This document shows, one piece after another, positions 45,384-54,490 of a stretch of 64,000 nt of DNA. Positions within the stretch are counted from its first letter, which is position 1. Every line of letters starts with the position of its first letter. The notes beneath the pieces were generated by a model that searched no databases, was not told where the DNA came from, and saw nothing but the letters and a program-made list of their open reading frames with translations. Source of the stretch: Pannonibacter sp. XCT-53 (GTDB lineage Bacteria > Pseudomonadota > Alphaproteobacteria > Rhizobiales > Stappiaceae). Location of the stretch: contig NZ_JAABLQ010000001.1 of assembly GCF_009915765.1 (NCBI RefSeq), forward strand, positions 2,666,001-2,730,000. Reading direction: 5' to 3'. Made by a program: the position numbers and the translations under genes.

Positions 45384-46457
45384 ATGGACCAAACGGGTGT
45401 GCGGGACGGCGCAATACCCGCGACAGAGCATCTGACAGCCAGGGCCGGGCCTGCCGGACGCCGGATGCCGTCCGGCCCCGGGCCCCATTCCGCCCCGACG
45501 GATGAGACCGGCGCGCCGTCGCCGGAACCTGCCGGGCGCGGGCTTCACGCGGGCTCGGGTTCGGGGGCAGATCCAGGGTCACGACCGGGGCTAGGTCCGG
45601 ATCTGGAGCCGGGTCTGGCGCAGGGTCTGGCGCAGGGTCTGGCGCCGGGTCTGGCGCAGGGTCTGGGACGGGAGCCGGGAGTTGACCCAGACCTTGTGCG
45701 GCTGGCCTTGCACAAGATCCTCACCAGTGCAGAGTTTGCCACCGCCGACCAGCTCCGCGCCTTCCTCCGGTTCGTCGTCGAGGCTGCGATCTCGGACCAG
45801 ATCGTCAACCTCAAGGGCTACACGATCGCGACGGCGGCTCTCGGGCGCGGCCCGGACTTCAACCCCAACACCGATCCGATCGTGCGCGTGGAGGCGGCGC
45901 GCCTGCGCAAGCGCCTGCAGGACTACTACGCCGGCAGCGGCCGGGATGACCCGATCCGGATCGACATTCCAAAAGGCTCCTACGCACCACGCTTCGAGCT
46001 TCCGCCCGCCCCGTCGCCGTCGCCGGCTGCCCCGCGCATCCCGCCGGAGACGACCGCCGCGGCCGCCCCGGTCCCTGCCCGGGCCCGCACCGCCGAGCAG
46101 ACGGCCGGCCCGCACGACACCGGGACGGCGAGTGTTACCGGCGACGCTTATGGCGACGCTTCTGGCGAAGCCCCCCTGTCGCTCCCTCCCCTGTCGCCCC
46201 CTCCCCTGTTCCCCGCCCCGTCCTCGCCGGATCGGCTGGCACGGCATCCGGAGGCCAGACCGGGTCGCGGCACTGAGGGAGACGGGGCGCAAGGACAAGG
46301 CTACGGACAGGCCCAAGGTCAGGTGCCGGGGCCGGCCCAAGGCGCCGCCCTGCCGGTCCCGGCCGGACCCGTGACGCGCGGCCTGCGGCAGCCACAGCTT
46401 CTCGGCGTGGTCGCGCTGGTCGCCTTCCTTGCCGGGCTTGCCGTCGGCCGGATCTGA
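45384..46457 (+). CDS. membrane-anchored protein with cyclase/TPR-associated N-terminal domain
   Basis: A 357-residue protein of unusual layout. Residues 1-100 are low-complexity and include a Gly-Leu-Ala-Gln repeat. Residues 105-205 form a folded domain (LHKILTSAEFATADQLRAFL, VNLKGYTIATAALGR, DPIVRVEAARLRKRLQDYY, IRIDIPKGSYAPRFE) that I know from the N-termini of adenylate-cyclase-like and TPR proteins in rhizobia. Residues 210-335 are disordered, and a final membrane helix (LLGVVALVAFLAGLAVG) ends the chain with RI. No cyclase or TPR domain follows. It diverges from the EAL gene and precedes the NtrC-like regulator. Confidence 0.75.
   Translation: MDQTGVRDGAIPATEHLTARAGPAGRRMPSGPGPHSAPTDETGAPSPEPAGRGLHAGSGSGADPGSRPGLGPDLEPGLAQGLAQGLAPGLAQGLGREPGVDPDLVRLALHKILTSAEFATADQLRAFLRFVVEAAISDQIVNLKGYTIATAALGRGPDFNPNTDPIVRVEAARLRKRLQDYYAGSGRDDPIRIDIPKGSYAPRFELPPAPSPSPAAPRIPPETTAAAAPVPARARTAEQTAGPHDTGTASVTGDAYGDASGEAPLSLPPLSPPPLFPAPSSPDRLARHPEARPGRGTEGDGAQGQGYGQAQGQVPGPAQGAALPVPAGPVTRGLRQPQLLGVVALVAFLAGLAVGRI
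45611..45670 (+). repeat. 12-bp in-frame tandem repeat
   Basis: Four copies of GGGTCTGGCGCA (one ending CC) plus a partial fifth encode the GLAQ/GLAP repeat inside the 45.4 kb gene. Because the unit is 12 bp, slippage changes length without breaking the frame. Confidence 0.8.
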
Positions 46458-46609
46458 GGCGGACGGCGGCCGGCAGGACCGGATGCGCCTGCCGTCCGCC
46501 CGGCCGGCCGCGCCCGGTGTCCCTTGCGCAAAATGAAGACCCGACAACGGTTTGTTTACCCTGATCGTCGAATGTCGGGATCACAGCATTGTCTGATCTG
46601 ACCTGCCGC

Positions 46610-48091
46610 ATGGATCACCACAAAAACGGGAGTAACCCGGGCATGGGGAGCATTCCGGACCTTGACGGGTCCCTGCAAGTTCGAGTCCTGGACGCCACCC
46701 CGTCCGATGCGCTGCGCGCGGCCACCGTCTGCGCGAAACTGCCGGGAACCGTTGCCGAACCCATCCTCTACTCCGACGCACGCCAGTGCCTGGAGGATCT
46801 GGCCATCAAGCGCACCGACGTGCTGGTGGTCGATGTCGAGACCGTGGGCGGCGACGAGGCGCTGTCCCGCTTTGCCGTGCGGTGCCCGACGGCGGTGATC
46901 ATCGCCGTCAGCGCCGAGGGCTCCGTCACCCGGTCGCTGAACGCGATGCGCGCCGGCGCGCATGACTTCCTGGTCAAGCCCTATTCCCTCGATGCGCTGA
47001 CGCAGAAGGTGCGCGCCCACCTCGACATGCGCCGCAGCCGCAGTGTCGCGGCCGTGCCGCAGCCGCGCCGGGAGGCCGATCCGCTGCCCGCGGGGGCCGA
47101 GGCCGGCAAGCCGGTGGGGCGCTTCTCCAGCCAGTCGCAGCCGATGCGGCATCTCTATGCCACCATTCGCCGTCTCGGCCCCTCGAGTGCCCCGGTGTTC
47201 ATCACCGGTGAGGCAGGCTCCGGCAAGACGCTCTGCGCCGAGGCCATCCACGGCCAGTCCGACCGCCGCACCGGTCGCCTCGTGACCGTCAACTGCGCGG
47301 GGCTCGGCGCCGACGAACTCGAGGCGGAGCTGTTCGGCAGCCTGACAGGCAGCCGCAGCGGACGCAGCGAGCTGCTCAGCCTCGCCGATGGCGGCACGCT
47401 CTATCTCGACGAGATCTGCGACATGGATCCGGCCCTGCAGAGCCGTCTGCTGCGTGTGATCCAGACCGGCTCGATCCCGGCTCCCCTGGGGGGCAGCGGC
47501 AAGGACATCGACGTGGACATCCGTCTGGTCTGCTCGACCAGCCGCGATCCGCTCGCCGAAGTGGCGGCCGGGCGCCTCCGGGAAGATCTCTACTACCGTC
47601 TGCATGTGCTGCCGGTGCAGGTTCCGCCGCTGCGCGACCGGCGGGACGACATCCTGCCGCTGGCCCACGCGTTCCTCGCCCGCTTTGCCGGAGAGGAGGC
47701 ACGCAGCTTCCGCAACTTCGACGCGGATGCCGAGGCGCGGCTGCTCAGCTACGGCTGGCCGGGCAACGTGCGCCAGCTGGAAAACACCATCCGCCAGATC
47801 GTGGTGATGAACGACGGCGGCTCGGTGAGCTACGAGATGCTGCCGCTGGTGATCCGCGACACCTTCAACCGGGCGCGCGCTCCCGCAGAGGACGTCCGCG
47901 ACAGGCGACGTCCGGCCCGCAGCGGACGACCGCACTCGAGCATCGAGCCGCTCTGGGCGCAGGAACGCCGGATCATCGAGGATGCGCTGGATGCCTTCGA
48001 CGGCAACATCGCCCTCGCCGCGGCCGCGCTCGAGATCAGCCCCTCGACCATCTACCGGAAACGCCAGTCCTGGTCCGAACGGCTGCAGTAA
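46610..48091 (+). CDS. NtrC-like response regulator lacking the GAFTGA loop
   Basis: A three-domain regulator of about 493 residues. The receiver has the phospho-acceptor in VLVVDVETVGG and the conserved Lys of FLVKPYSLDAL. The AAA+ domain has Walker A GEAGSGKTLCAEAIH, Walker B GGTLYLDEICDMDP and the R-finger region LREDLYYRLHVLPVQVPPLRDR. The C-terminal Fis-type HTH is GNIALAAAALEISPSTIYRK. The sigma-54 contact loop is shortened to GSLTGSRSGR instead of GAFTGA, so it probably does not open sigma-54 promoters. Start is uncertain (TTG 46589, ATG 46610, ATG 46643). No histidine kinase adjoins it. Confidence 0.85.
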   Translation: MDHHKNGSNPGMGSIPDLDGSLQVRVLDATPSDALRAATVCAKLPGTVAEPILYSDARQCLEDLAIKRTDVLVVDVETVGGDEALSRFAVRCPTAVIIAVSAEGSVTRSLNAMRAGAHDFLVKPYSLDALTQKVRAHLDMRRSRSVAAVPQPRREADPLPAGAEAGKPVGRFSSQSQPMRHLYATIRRLGPSSAPVFITGEAGSGKTLCAEAIHGQSDRRTGRLVTVNCAGLGADELEAELFGSLTGSRSGRSELLSLADGGTLYLDEICDMDPALQSRLLRVIQTGSIPAPLGGSGKDIDVDIRLVCSTSRDPLAEVAAGRLREDLYYRLHVLPVQVPPLRDRRDDILPLAHAFLARFAGEEARSFRNFDADAEARLLSYGWPGNVRQLENTIRQIVVMNDGGSVSYEMLPLVIRDTFNRARAPAEDVRDRRRPARSGRPHSSIEPLWAQERRIIEDALDAFDGNIALAAAALEISPSTIYRKRQSWSERLQ

Positions 48092-48123
48092 CGCCTCGCA
48101 GCGCCTCTCGTGGATACATAACC

Positions 48124-48507
48124 ATGACGCCTGACACGCGCACAGATCTGGAGGCCCTGCAGGGTCGCTGGCTCCAGGTTCGCTTCGAGGAGAACGGCCT
48201 CGTCGATCCGCCGGACAGCCATGGCCTGCCCGGCGCGATCACGACGATCACGGGCACCCGGTTCCATGTCGCCATTCCGGGCGGCGAGACGATCCTTGAG
48301 GGGCTGTTCGAGCTGGACGCAACCACGCAGCCGAAATCCATCACCTGGATCGACACGATCGGCGAGGATGCCGGCAAGCGCCTGCCGGCGATCTACAGGC
48401 TTGAACCCGACAGCTTCGTGTTCGTGGCCGCCGACGCGGGCATGAACCGTCCGACGGAGTTCACGACCCGCCCCGGCCTGACCCTGCGCGGCTTCGTCAG
48501 GGCCTGA
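48124..48507 (+). CDS. TIGR03067 domain-containing protein
   Basis: A 127-residue protein matching the TIGR03067 pattern known mainly from Planctomycetes (DLEALQGRWLQVRFEENG at the start, then a beta-rich barrel-like remainder with TGTRFHVAI and IYRLEPDSFVFVA). There is no signal peptide. Function unknown. It begins 32 bp after the NtrC-like regulator and may be co-transcribed. A weak hairpin follows at 48506-48532. Confidence 0.7.
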   Translation: MTPDTRTDLEALQGRWLQVRFEENGLVDPPDSHGLPGAITTITGTRFHVAIPGGETILEGLFELDATTQPKSITWIDTIGEDAGKRLPAIYRLEPDSFVFVAADAGMNRPTEFTTRPGLTLRGFVRA

Positions 48508-48598
48508 CCCGCGCAGGTCCCCGGCGCGGGTCGTTTACCGTGTTTTCCGACACCTGTCGCCGTCTGCCCCGCCCCTGATTTTTTGCACGCGGCCGGCA

Positions 48599-48627
48599 TT
48601 GACATCCCGCAGCCCCGCTCCTACATC
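48599..48627 (+). promoter_or_regulatory. groESL sigma-70 promoter
   Basis: TTGACA at 48599-48604 and TACATC at 48622-48627 are 17 bp apart, close to consensus. The expected transcription start near 48634 would put the CIRCE operator at the start of the transcript. Confidence 0.75.
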
Positions 48628-48636
48628 GTGGACGCG

Positions 48637-48663
48637 TTAGCACTCGCTGTTGAGGAGTGCTAA
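48637..48663. promoter_or_regulatory. CIRCE operator (HrcA site)
   Basis: TTAGCACTC-N9-GAGTGCTAA matches the CIRCE consensus perfectly. HrcA binds here and represses groESL until heat shock titrates GroEL. HrcA itself is not in the window. Confidence 0.97.
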
Positions 48664-48763
48664 CAGGACGCGGGATCTCCTCCCGCGCTCTCTCGAGCCA
48701 TCAACCTAATGGATTGCGTGCTGCTTTCAGATGGGGGCACGCCGCATGAGAGGAAAGAGCCAA

Positions 48764-49051
48764 ATGACGTTTCGTCCGCTGCACGACCGTGTCGTTGTTC
48801 GTCGCGTAACCTCGGAAGAGAAGACCGCCGGCGGCATCATCATTCCGGACACCGCCAAGGAAAAGCCGCAGGAAGGCGAAGTCGTCTCCGTCGGCCCGGG
48901 TGCCCGCAAGGACAACGGCGAGCTGATCCCGGTTGACGTTAAGGCTGGCGACCGCGTGCTGTTCGGCAAGTGGTCCGGCACCGAAGTCAAGATCAACGGC
49001 GAAGACCTGCTGATCATGAAGGAATCCGACATCATGGGTGTGATCGCCTGA
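48764..49051 (+). CDS. groES: co-chaperonin GroES
   Basis: GroES caps the GroEL folding chamber. The 95-residue protein begins [15 protein letters not shown] and has the mobile-loop segment [19 protein letters not shown] and the dome region [10 protein letters not shown]. The start at ATG 48764 is preceded by AGGAAAGAG; upstream in-frame codons are not conserved. It is controlled by the promoter and CIRCE element 100-165 bp upstream and is 60 bp before groEL. Confidence 0.98.
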   Translation: MTFRPLHDRVVVRRVTSEEKTAGGIIIPDTAKEKPQEGEVVSVGPGARKDNGELIPVDVKAGDRVLFGKWSGTEVKINGEDLLIMKESDIMGVIA

Positions 49052-49102
49052 TCTTCTGGCGGATATCCTGATCGTTCCGACATCAACCCAAGTTACAAGT
49101 GA

Positions 49103-50938
<1,836 letters not shown>

Positions 50939-50944
50939 ATGCGG

Positions 50945-50970
50945 AAAGGGCGGCCCTCGGGCCGCCCTTT
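50945..50970 (+). terminator. groESL intrinsic terminator
   Basis: AAAGGGCGGCCC / GGGCCGCCCTTT forms a near-continuous stem with a TC at its tip, followed by CTC rather than a longer T-run. It lies just after the 78-bp repeats. Confidence 0.75.
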
Positions 50971-51067
50971 CTCGTTCGCGTGTCTGGACGGCGCGCATGA
51001 GACGCGCCTTCGGCCGTGAAAAGGCCCGGACCAGCCGGGCCGTCTCCCGATATTTCCTGTCCGCCCA

Positions 51068-51145
51068 GTCTGTGTCAGGCGTCTGTGCCAGGCGTCTGGG
51101 CCAGGCGTCTGTGTCAGGCGTCTGTGTCAGGCGTCTGGGCCAGGC
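51068..51145. repeat. 13-bp tandem repeat, six units
   Basis: Six 13-bp units (GTCTGTGTCAGGC and two variants) are arranged as two 39-bp triplets with the order A-A'-B, A-A-B. They lie between the groESL terminator and the GST gene. Confidence 0.85.
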
Positions 51146-51175
51146 GTTCAGGGTGTCACGACCCGATCCGCGAGA

Positions 51176-51880
51176 TCAGGGGCGCGGGGGAATGTTGGTG
51201 GCCGGCGTGCTGGCCGGGCGGGCCATGCAGGCCTCGAACCAGCGCAGCACGTTCTTGCGGCTGGCCAGGTCAACGTGCTCGCTTGCCTCGTAGAAGCCCG
51301 AGATCGTGCGCAGCCACGGCCAGCAGGCGATGTCGGCGATGGAATAGTCGGATCCCATGATCCATTCCCGGCCATCGAGGCGCTGATCCAGCACGCCGAG
51401 CAGGCGCCTGACCTCGTCGCGGTACCGCTCGAACGGGCGGCGGTCCTCATAATCCCGACCGGCGAACTTGTGGAAGAACCCGAGCTGGCCGGACATCGGG
51501 CCAAGCCCGCCCATCTGCCACATCAGCCACTGGATCGTCTCGTGACGCAGCGCGGGGTCCGGGCTGAGGAAGCGGCCGGTCTTCTCGGCCAGATAGATCA
51601 GGATCGCACCGGATTCCCAGAGCGCCAGCGGCCGCCCGCCCGGACCGTTCGGGTCAAGGATCGCGGGGATCTTGTTGTTCGGATTGAGCGAGAGGAACTC
51701 GGGCGTCATCTGGTCGTTGCTGGCGAAATCCACCAGATGCGCCTCGTAGGGCAACCCGGTCTCCAGCAGCATGGCGCTGACCTTGATGCCGTTCGGCGTC
51801 GGCAGGGAGTAGAGCTGCAGGCGGTCCGGATGCTGGGCCGGCCACTTCCGCGTGATGGGAAAATCGGCAAGGTTGGTCAT
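51176..51880 (-). CDS. glutathione S-transferase family protein (Nu/YfcG-like)
   Basis: A 234-residue GST-fold protein of the YfcG/YghU (Nu) type, likely a disulfide-bond reductase or conjugating enzyme in the cytosol. The N-terminal thioredoxin-like domain reads LQLYSLPTPNGIKVSAMLLE with the NPNNKIPAI cis-Pro loop and ESGAILIYLAEKTG. The helical domain has SIADIACWPWLRT. The ATG at 51880 is chosen because a longer frame adds a non-homologous extension. It is convergent with groEL. Confidence 0.9.
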   Translation of the reverse strand: MTNLADFPITRKWPAQHPDRLQLYSLPTPNGIKVSAMLLETGLPYEAHLVDFASNDQMTPEFLSLNPNNKIPAILDPNGPGGRPLALWESGAILIYLAEKTGRFLSPDPALRHETIQWLMWQMGGLGPMSGQLGFFHKFAGRDYEDRRPFERYRDEVRRLLGVLDQRLDGREWIMGSDYSIADIACWPWLRTISGFYEASEHVDLASRKNVLRWFEACMARPASTPATNIPPRP

Positions 51881-52033
51881 GGCGTCGCTTTCGGTAAGGC
51901 GTCCGCAAACTGCGGACAAAAGGCAGGCACGCCAAAGCATCTAGCAGGTCCCGGGGACTTGCCAAGGGTGCGCCTTGTCCGGATCCGAAAATCGGCGTAT
52001 GCGCTGGTCGGGAGCGAGCACAGGGGAGCCGTC

Positions 52034-52237
52034 ATGTCCGAAGAGCGGATCGAGAAACTCGAGATCGACCTTGCGCATGCCAACCATGCCATCGACGAGC
52101 TGAACGCCGTCGTGATCGAACAGGGCCGGCAGATCGACCGCCTGACGCGCCGGCTGCTCGAGATGACTGACCAGATCGAGGAGCTGATCGAGGTCGGCCT
52201 GCCGCAGCACCGCATCGACAAGCCGCCACACTACTGA
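52034..52237 (+). CDS. slyX: SlyX family protein
   Basis: A 67-residue coiled-coil protein of the SlyX family, of unknown function. It reads MSEERIEKLEIDLAHANHAI then LNAVVIEQGRQIDRLTRRL, and ends with the family's C-terminal KPPHY. GGGAG precedes the ATG. It is divergent from the GST gene and convergent with the next gene. The slyD chaperone is not adjacent. Confidence 0.9.
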   Translation: MSEERIEKLEIDLAHANHAIDELNAVVIEQGRQIDRLTRRLLEMTDQIEELIEVGLPQHRIDKPPHY

Positions 52238-52277
52238 GGCGAGCCACGGGCAGGCACAGGGTCCGCCGTTGCCGGTC

Positions 52278-53291
52278 TCAGGCGTTGACGAAGCCGTTGA
52301 TCATGGCTGCAACGACGCCGCATTGCCGCTGGGCAATCTCGTTCGCGGGCAGGCCCGCAGCCAGAACGGGGAAGGTGCGGAAGTAGCCGAGCGGAAAGTA
52401 CTGCTCGCCGCCGCGCATCAGCGGGCCTGTCACGGCCACCCCGTCGAACCCCTGGTACGAGGCGCGCTGCTGATAGGTGCCGAGGCGGTTGAAGTTGGTC
52501 CAGATCGTGTTTCCGGCCACGTTCCCGACCGGGCTGGCATAGGTCTGCCCTTGATAGAAGGCCCTGAGGTTCTGGACGTCGATCAGTCCATGACCGAGAT
52601 GGACCTGGTTGCGGGCGGCGGGCACCAGCGCCAGGGTCGCACCGAAGTCAGCCCCGTCTGCCCGGGCGGCGCCGACCTGGGCCGGATCAATCCGGAAGTC
52701 CATCAGGCAGAGCGGACGGTAGCGGCGGTTGACCGCGTCCGGCAGGATCGAGCTGCGCCAGCCGGCATGCTTGAAGGCCCAGAAGGTTCCGGCAAGCGCA
52801 CCGTCCGTGACATAGGCGACGCGGGTGGGACCGCTGACGTTGCTCGCCCCGTTGGCCGCGACAAGCTCGGCCGTGCTGACCTGCTCGGCGCCGGCCTGCA
52901 ACGCCGCGACCGACGTCAGGACATCGCCACCGGAGACCCCGAGGCGGGCGTAGACATAGTAGCGGCTCTTCATGACCGGACCGCCGACATTCTCCCAGCT
53001 GGTGGAGAGCGCCGTGCGCGGGTTCTGCATGTCGTCCAGCATCCCCGCCACCGCGAAGTAGAGCCGGGTGCTCGCGCCGGTCGCGACAAACCCGTGCTCG
53101 TGCAGCGGCCGCAGACGCACCGACAGGGTGGCCAGGGCGGTGCCATAGTAGACACTCGGCATCTGGCTGAGCGCCGGCAGGAGGTGGTCGCGGTAGTTCC
53201 CGGCTTCTGCGGCCGGATCCAGCCGCAGGGTGCCGAAGCCCGCATTGTTGACGTTGATCATGCTGAGACTGGGATCATCCTGGGCCGGCAT
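52278..53291 (-). CDS. hypothetical protein, unrecognised
   Basis: A 337-residue protein I cannot place in a family. It has no signal peptide, no long hydrophobic helix and no obvious catalytic motif. Composition is Ala/Gly/Asn/Tyr/Arg-rich, with beta-rich stretches such as TRLYFAVAGMLDDMQNPRTA, SRYYVYARLGVSGGDVL and VGNVAGNTIWTNFNRLG. It has only two cysteines. The start ATG 53291 has GAGGA 7 nt upstream. It is divergent from the MacA/MacB-like operon, so it could be a cargo or partner, but nothing proves that. Confidence 0.75.
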   Translation of the reverse strand: MPAQDDPSLSMINVNNAGFGTLRLDPAAEAGNYRDHLLPALSQMPSVYYGTALATLSVRLRPLHEHGFVATGASTRLYFAVAGMLDDMQNPRTALSTSWENVGGPVMKSRYYVYARLGVSGGDVLTSVAALQAGAEQVSTAELVAANGASNVSGPTRVAYVTDGALAGTFWAFKHAGWRSSILPDAVNRRYRPLCLMDFRIDPAQVGAARADGADFGATLALVPAARNQVHLGHGLIDVQNLRAFYQGQTYASPVGNVAGNTIWTNFNRLGTYQQRASYQGFDGVAVTGPLMRGGEQYFPLGYFRTFPVLAAGLPANEIAQRQCGVVAAMINGFVNA

Positions 53292-53467
53292 GGCTGGTCC
53301 TCGCATCGGGGCGGCCGCAGGAGGCGACCGCACGCAGTGGCTCTTCCAGCCAGGACGCGCCGGCACCCGGCGCGTGAGCGGACGGCGCTGGCCCTTGACC
53401 TGCCGCAAGGCGGTCGCCGGGCGCTTTGCCCATTGTCAGGGCCGGTCATTCGCGCGAGGCTCGCTGC

Positions 53468-54490
53468 ATGCGCATTGTCAAACCTGCCCTGGTGCTTCTC
53501 GCCGTCGCCGCCGCCGTTGCGGCCTTTCTTTTCTGGACCAACCGCCCGCCGGAGGTCGCCGTCGTCTCCCCCTCGCGCGGGACGGCGGCCGATGTCGTCT
53601 ATGCAACGGCCAGTGTCGAGCCGGTCATCTGGGCGAAGGTGACCTCGCTGCTGCGGGAACGCCTGGTCGAACTGTGCGACTGCGAAGGGCGCAGCATCCG
53701 CGCGGGCGACGTGCTGGCGGAACTGGACGCCGGCGATGCCCGGGCCACGCTGAAGGAACTGGAGGCCCGCCAGAGCCTGTCGCTCAGCGAACAGGAACGC
53801 GCGCTGGAACTGATGCAGCGGCGGGTAATCAGCCAGCAGGTCTATGACAAGGCGCTCAGCGAATATTCCCAGATCAGCGCCCTTCTGGCGGCGCAGCGGG
53901 AACGGCTGAACGACTACACGATCCGCGCGCCCATTTCCGGCCTCGTCCTGCGGCAGGACGGCTCCGTCGGCGAAGTCGTGGCGCCGGGCGAAATCCTGTT
54001 CTGGATCGGCCAGCCGTCACCGCTGCGCCTCGTGGCCGACGTCAACGAGGAGGACATCCCCCAGGTGGCCCCGGGACAGAAGGCGCTGATCCGGGCCGAT
54101 GCCTTTCCCGGCCAGGCGCTGACGGCAACGGTTGACCGCATCACGCCGATGGGCGACCCGGTGCTGAAGAACTACCGGGTCTATCTCGCCCTGCCCGAGG
54201 ACACGCCGTTGCGGGTGGGCATGACGGTGGAGCTCAACATCGTCACCCGGGAGGTTCCCGACGCGCTGCTGGTCCCCACCGCGGCGCTTGACGGAACCGA
54301 GGTGCTGACGGTCGCGGACGACGGCACGCTGGCGCGCCAGCCGGTCGGCATCGGCATCAGGGGTGTGGAGGCCAGCCAGGTGCTGTCCGGTCTCGACCCG
54401 GACGCCCGGCTCGTCTCCCCGTTCCGCGATGACCTGAAACCTGGACAGAGGATCGCGCCGGTTGCCGATACGGATGGCGCAAAGCCATGA
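53468..54490 (+). CDS. HlyD/MacA-type periplasmic adaptor subunit
   Basis: A membrane-fusion protein of 340 residues. It has an N-terminal anchor (PALVLLAVAAAVAAFLFW), a split biotinyl-lipoyl domain around LRERLVELCDCEGRSIRAGD and TIRAPISGLVLRQDGSVGEV, and a short helical hairpin (about 90-130). A beta-barrel follows, then a C-terminal domain. The hairpin is short, as in MacA relatives that pair with MacB-like ABC permeases. It overlaps the permease gene by 4 nt. Confidence 0.88.
   Translation: MRIVKPALVLLAVAAAVAAFLFWTNRPPEVAVVSPSRGTAADVVYATASVEPVIWAKVTSLLRERLVELCDCEGRSIRAGDVLAELDAGDARATLKELEARQSLSLSEQERALELMQRRVISQQVYDKALSEYSQISALLAAQRERLNDYTIRAPISGLVLRQDGSVGEVVAPGEILFWIGQPSPLRLVADVNEEDIPQVAPGQKALIRADAFPGQALTATVDRITPMGDPVLKNYRVYLALPEDTPLRVGMTVELNIVTREVPDALLVPTAALDGTEVLTVADDGTLARQPVGIGIRGVEASQVLSGLDPDARLVSPFRDDLKPGQRIAPVADTDGAKP

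Noticed and set aside
46672..46695. tRNA T-arm-like GTTCGAGTCC
   Set aside because: It lies inside the NtrC-like gene's reading frame and no acceptor stem, D-arm or anticodon arm can be drawn around it.
51068..51145. CRISPR-like array
   Set aside because: The units are directly adjacent with no spacers, only 13 bp, and no cas genes are present. The same applies to the other short arrays.
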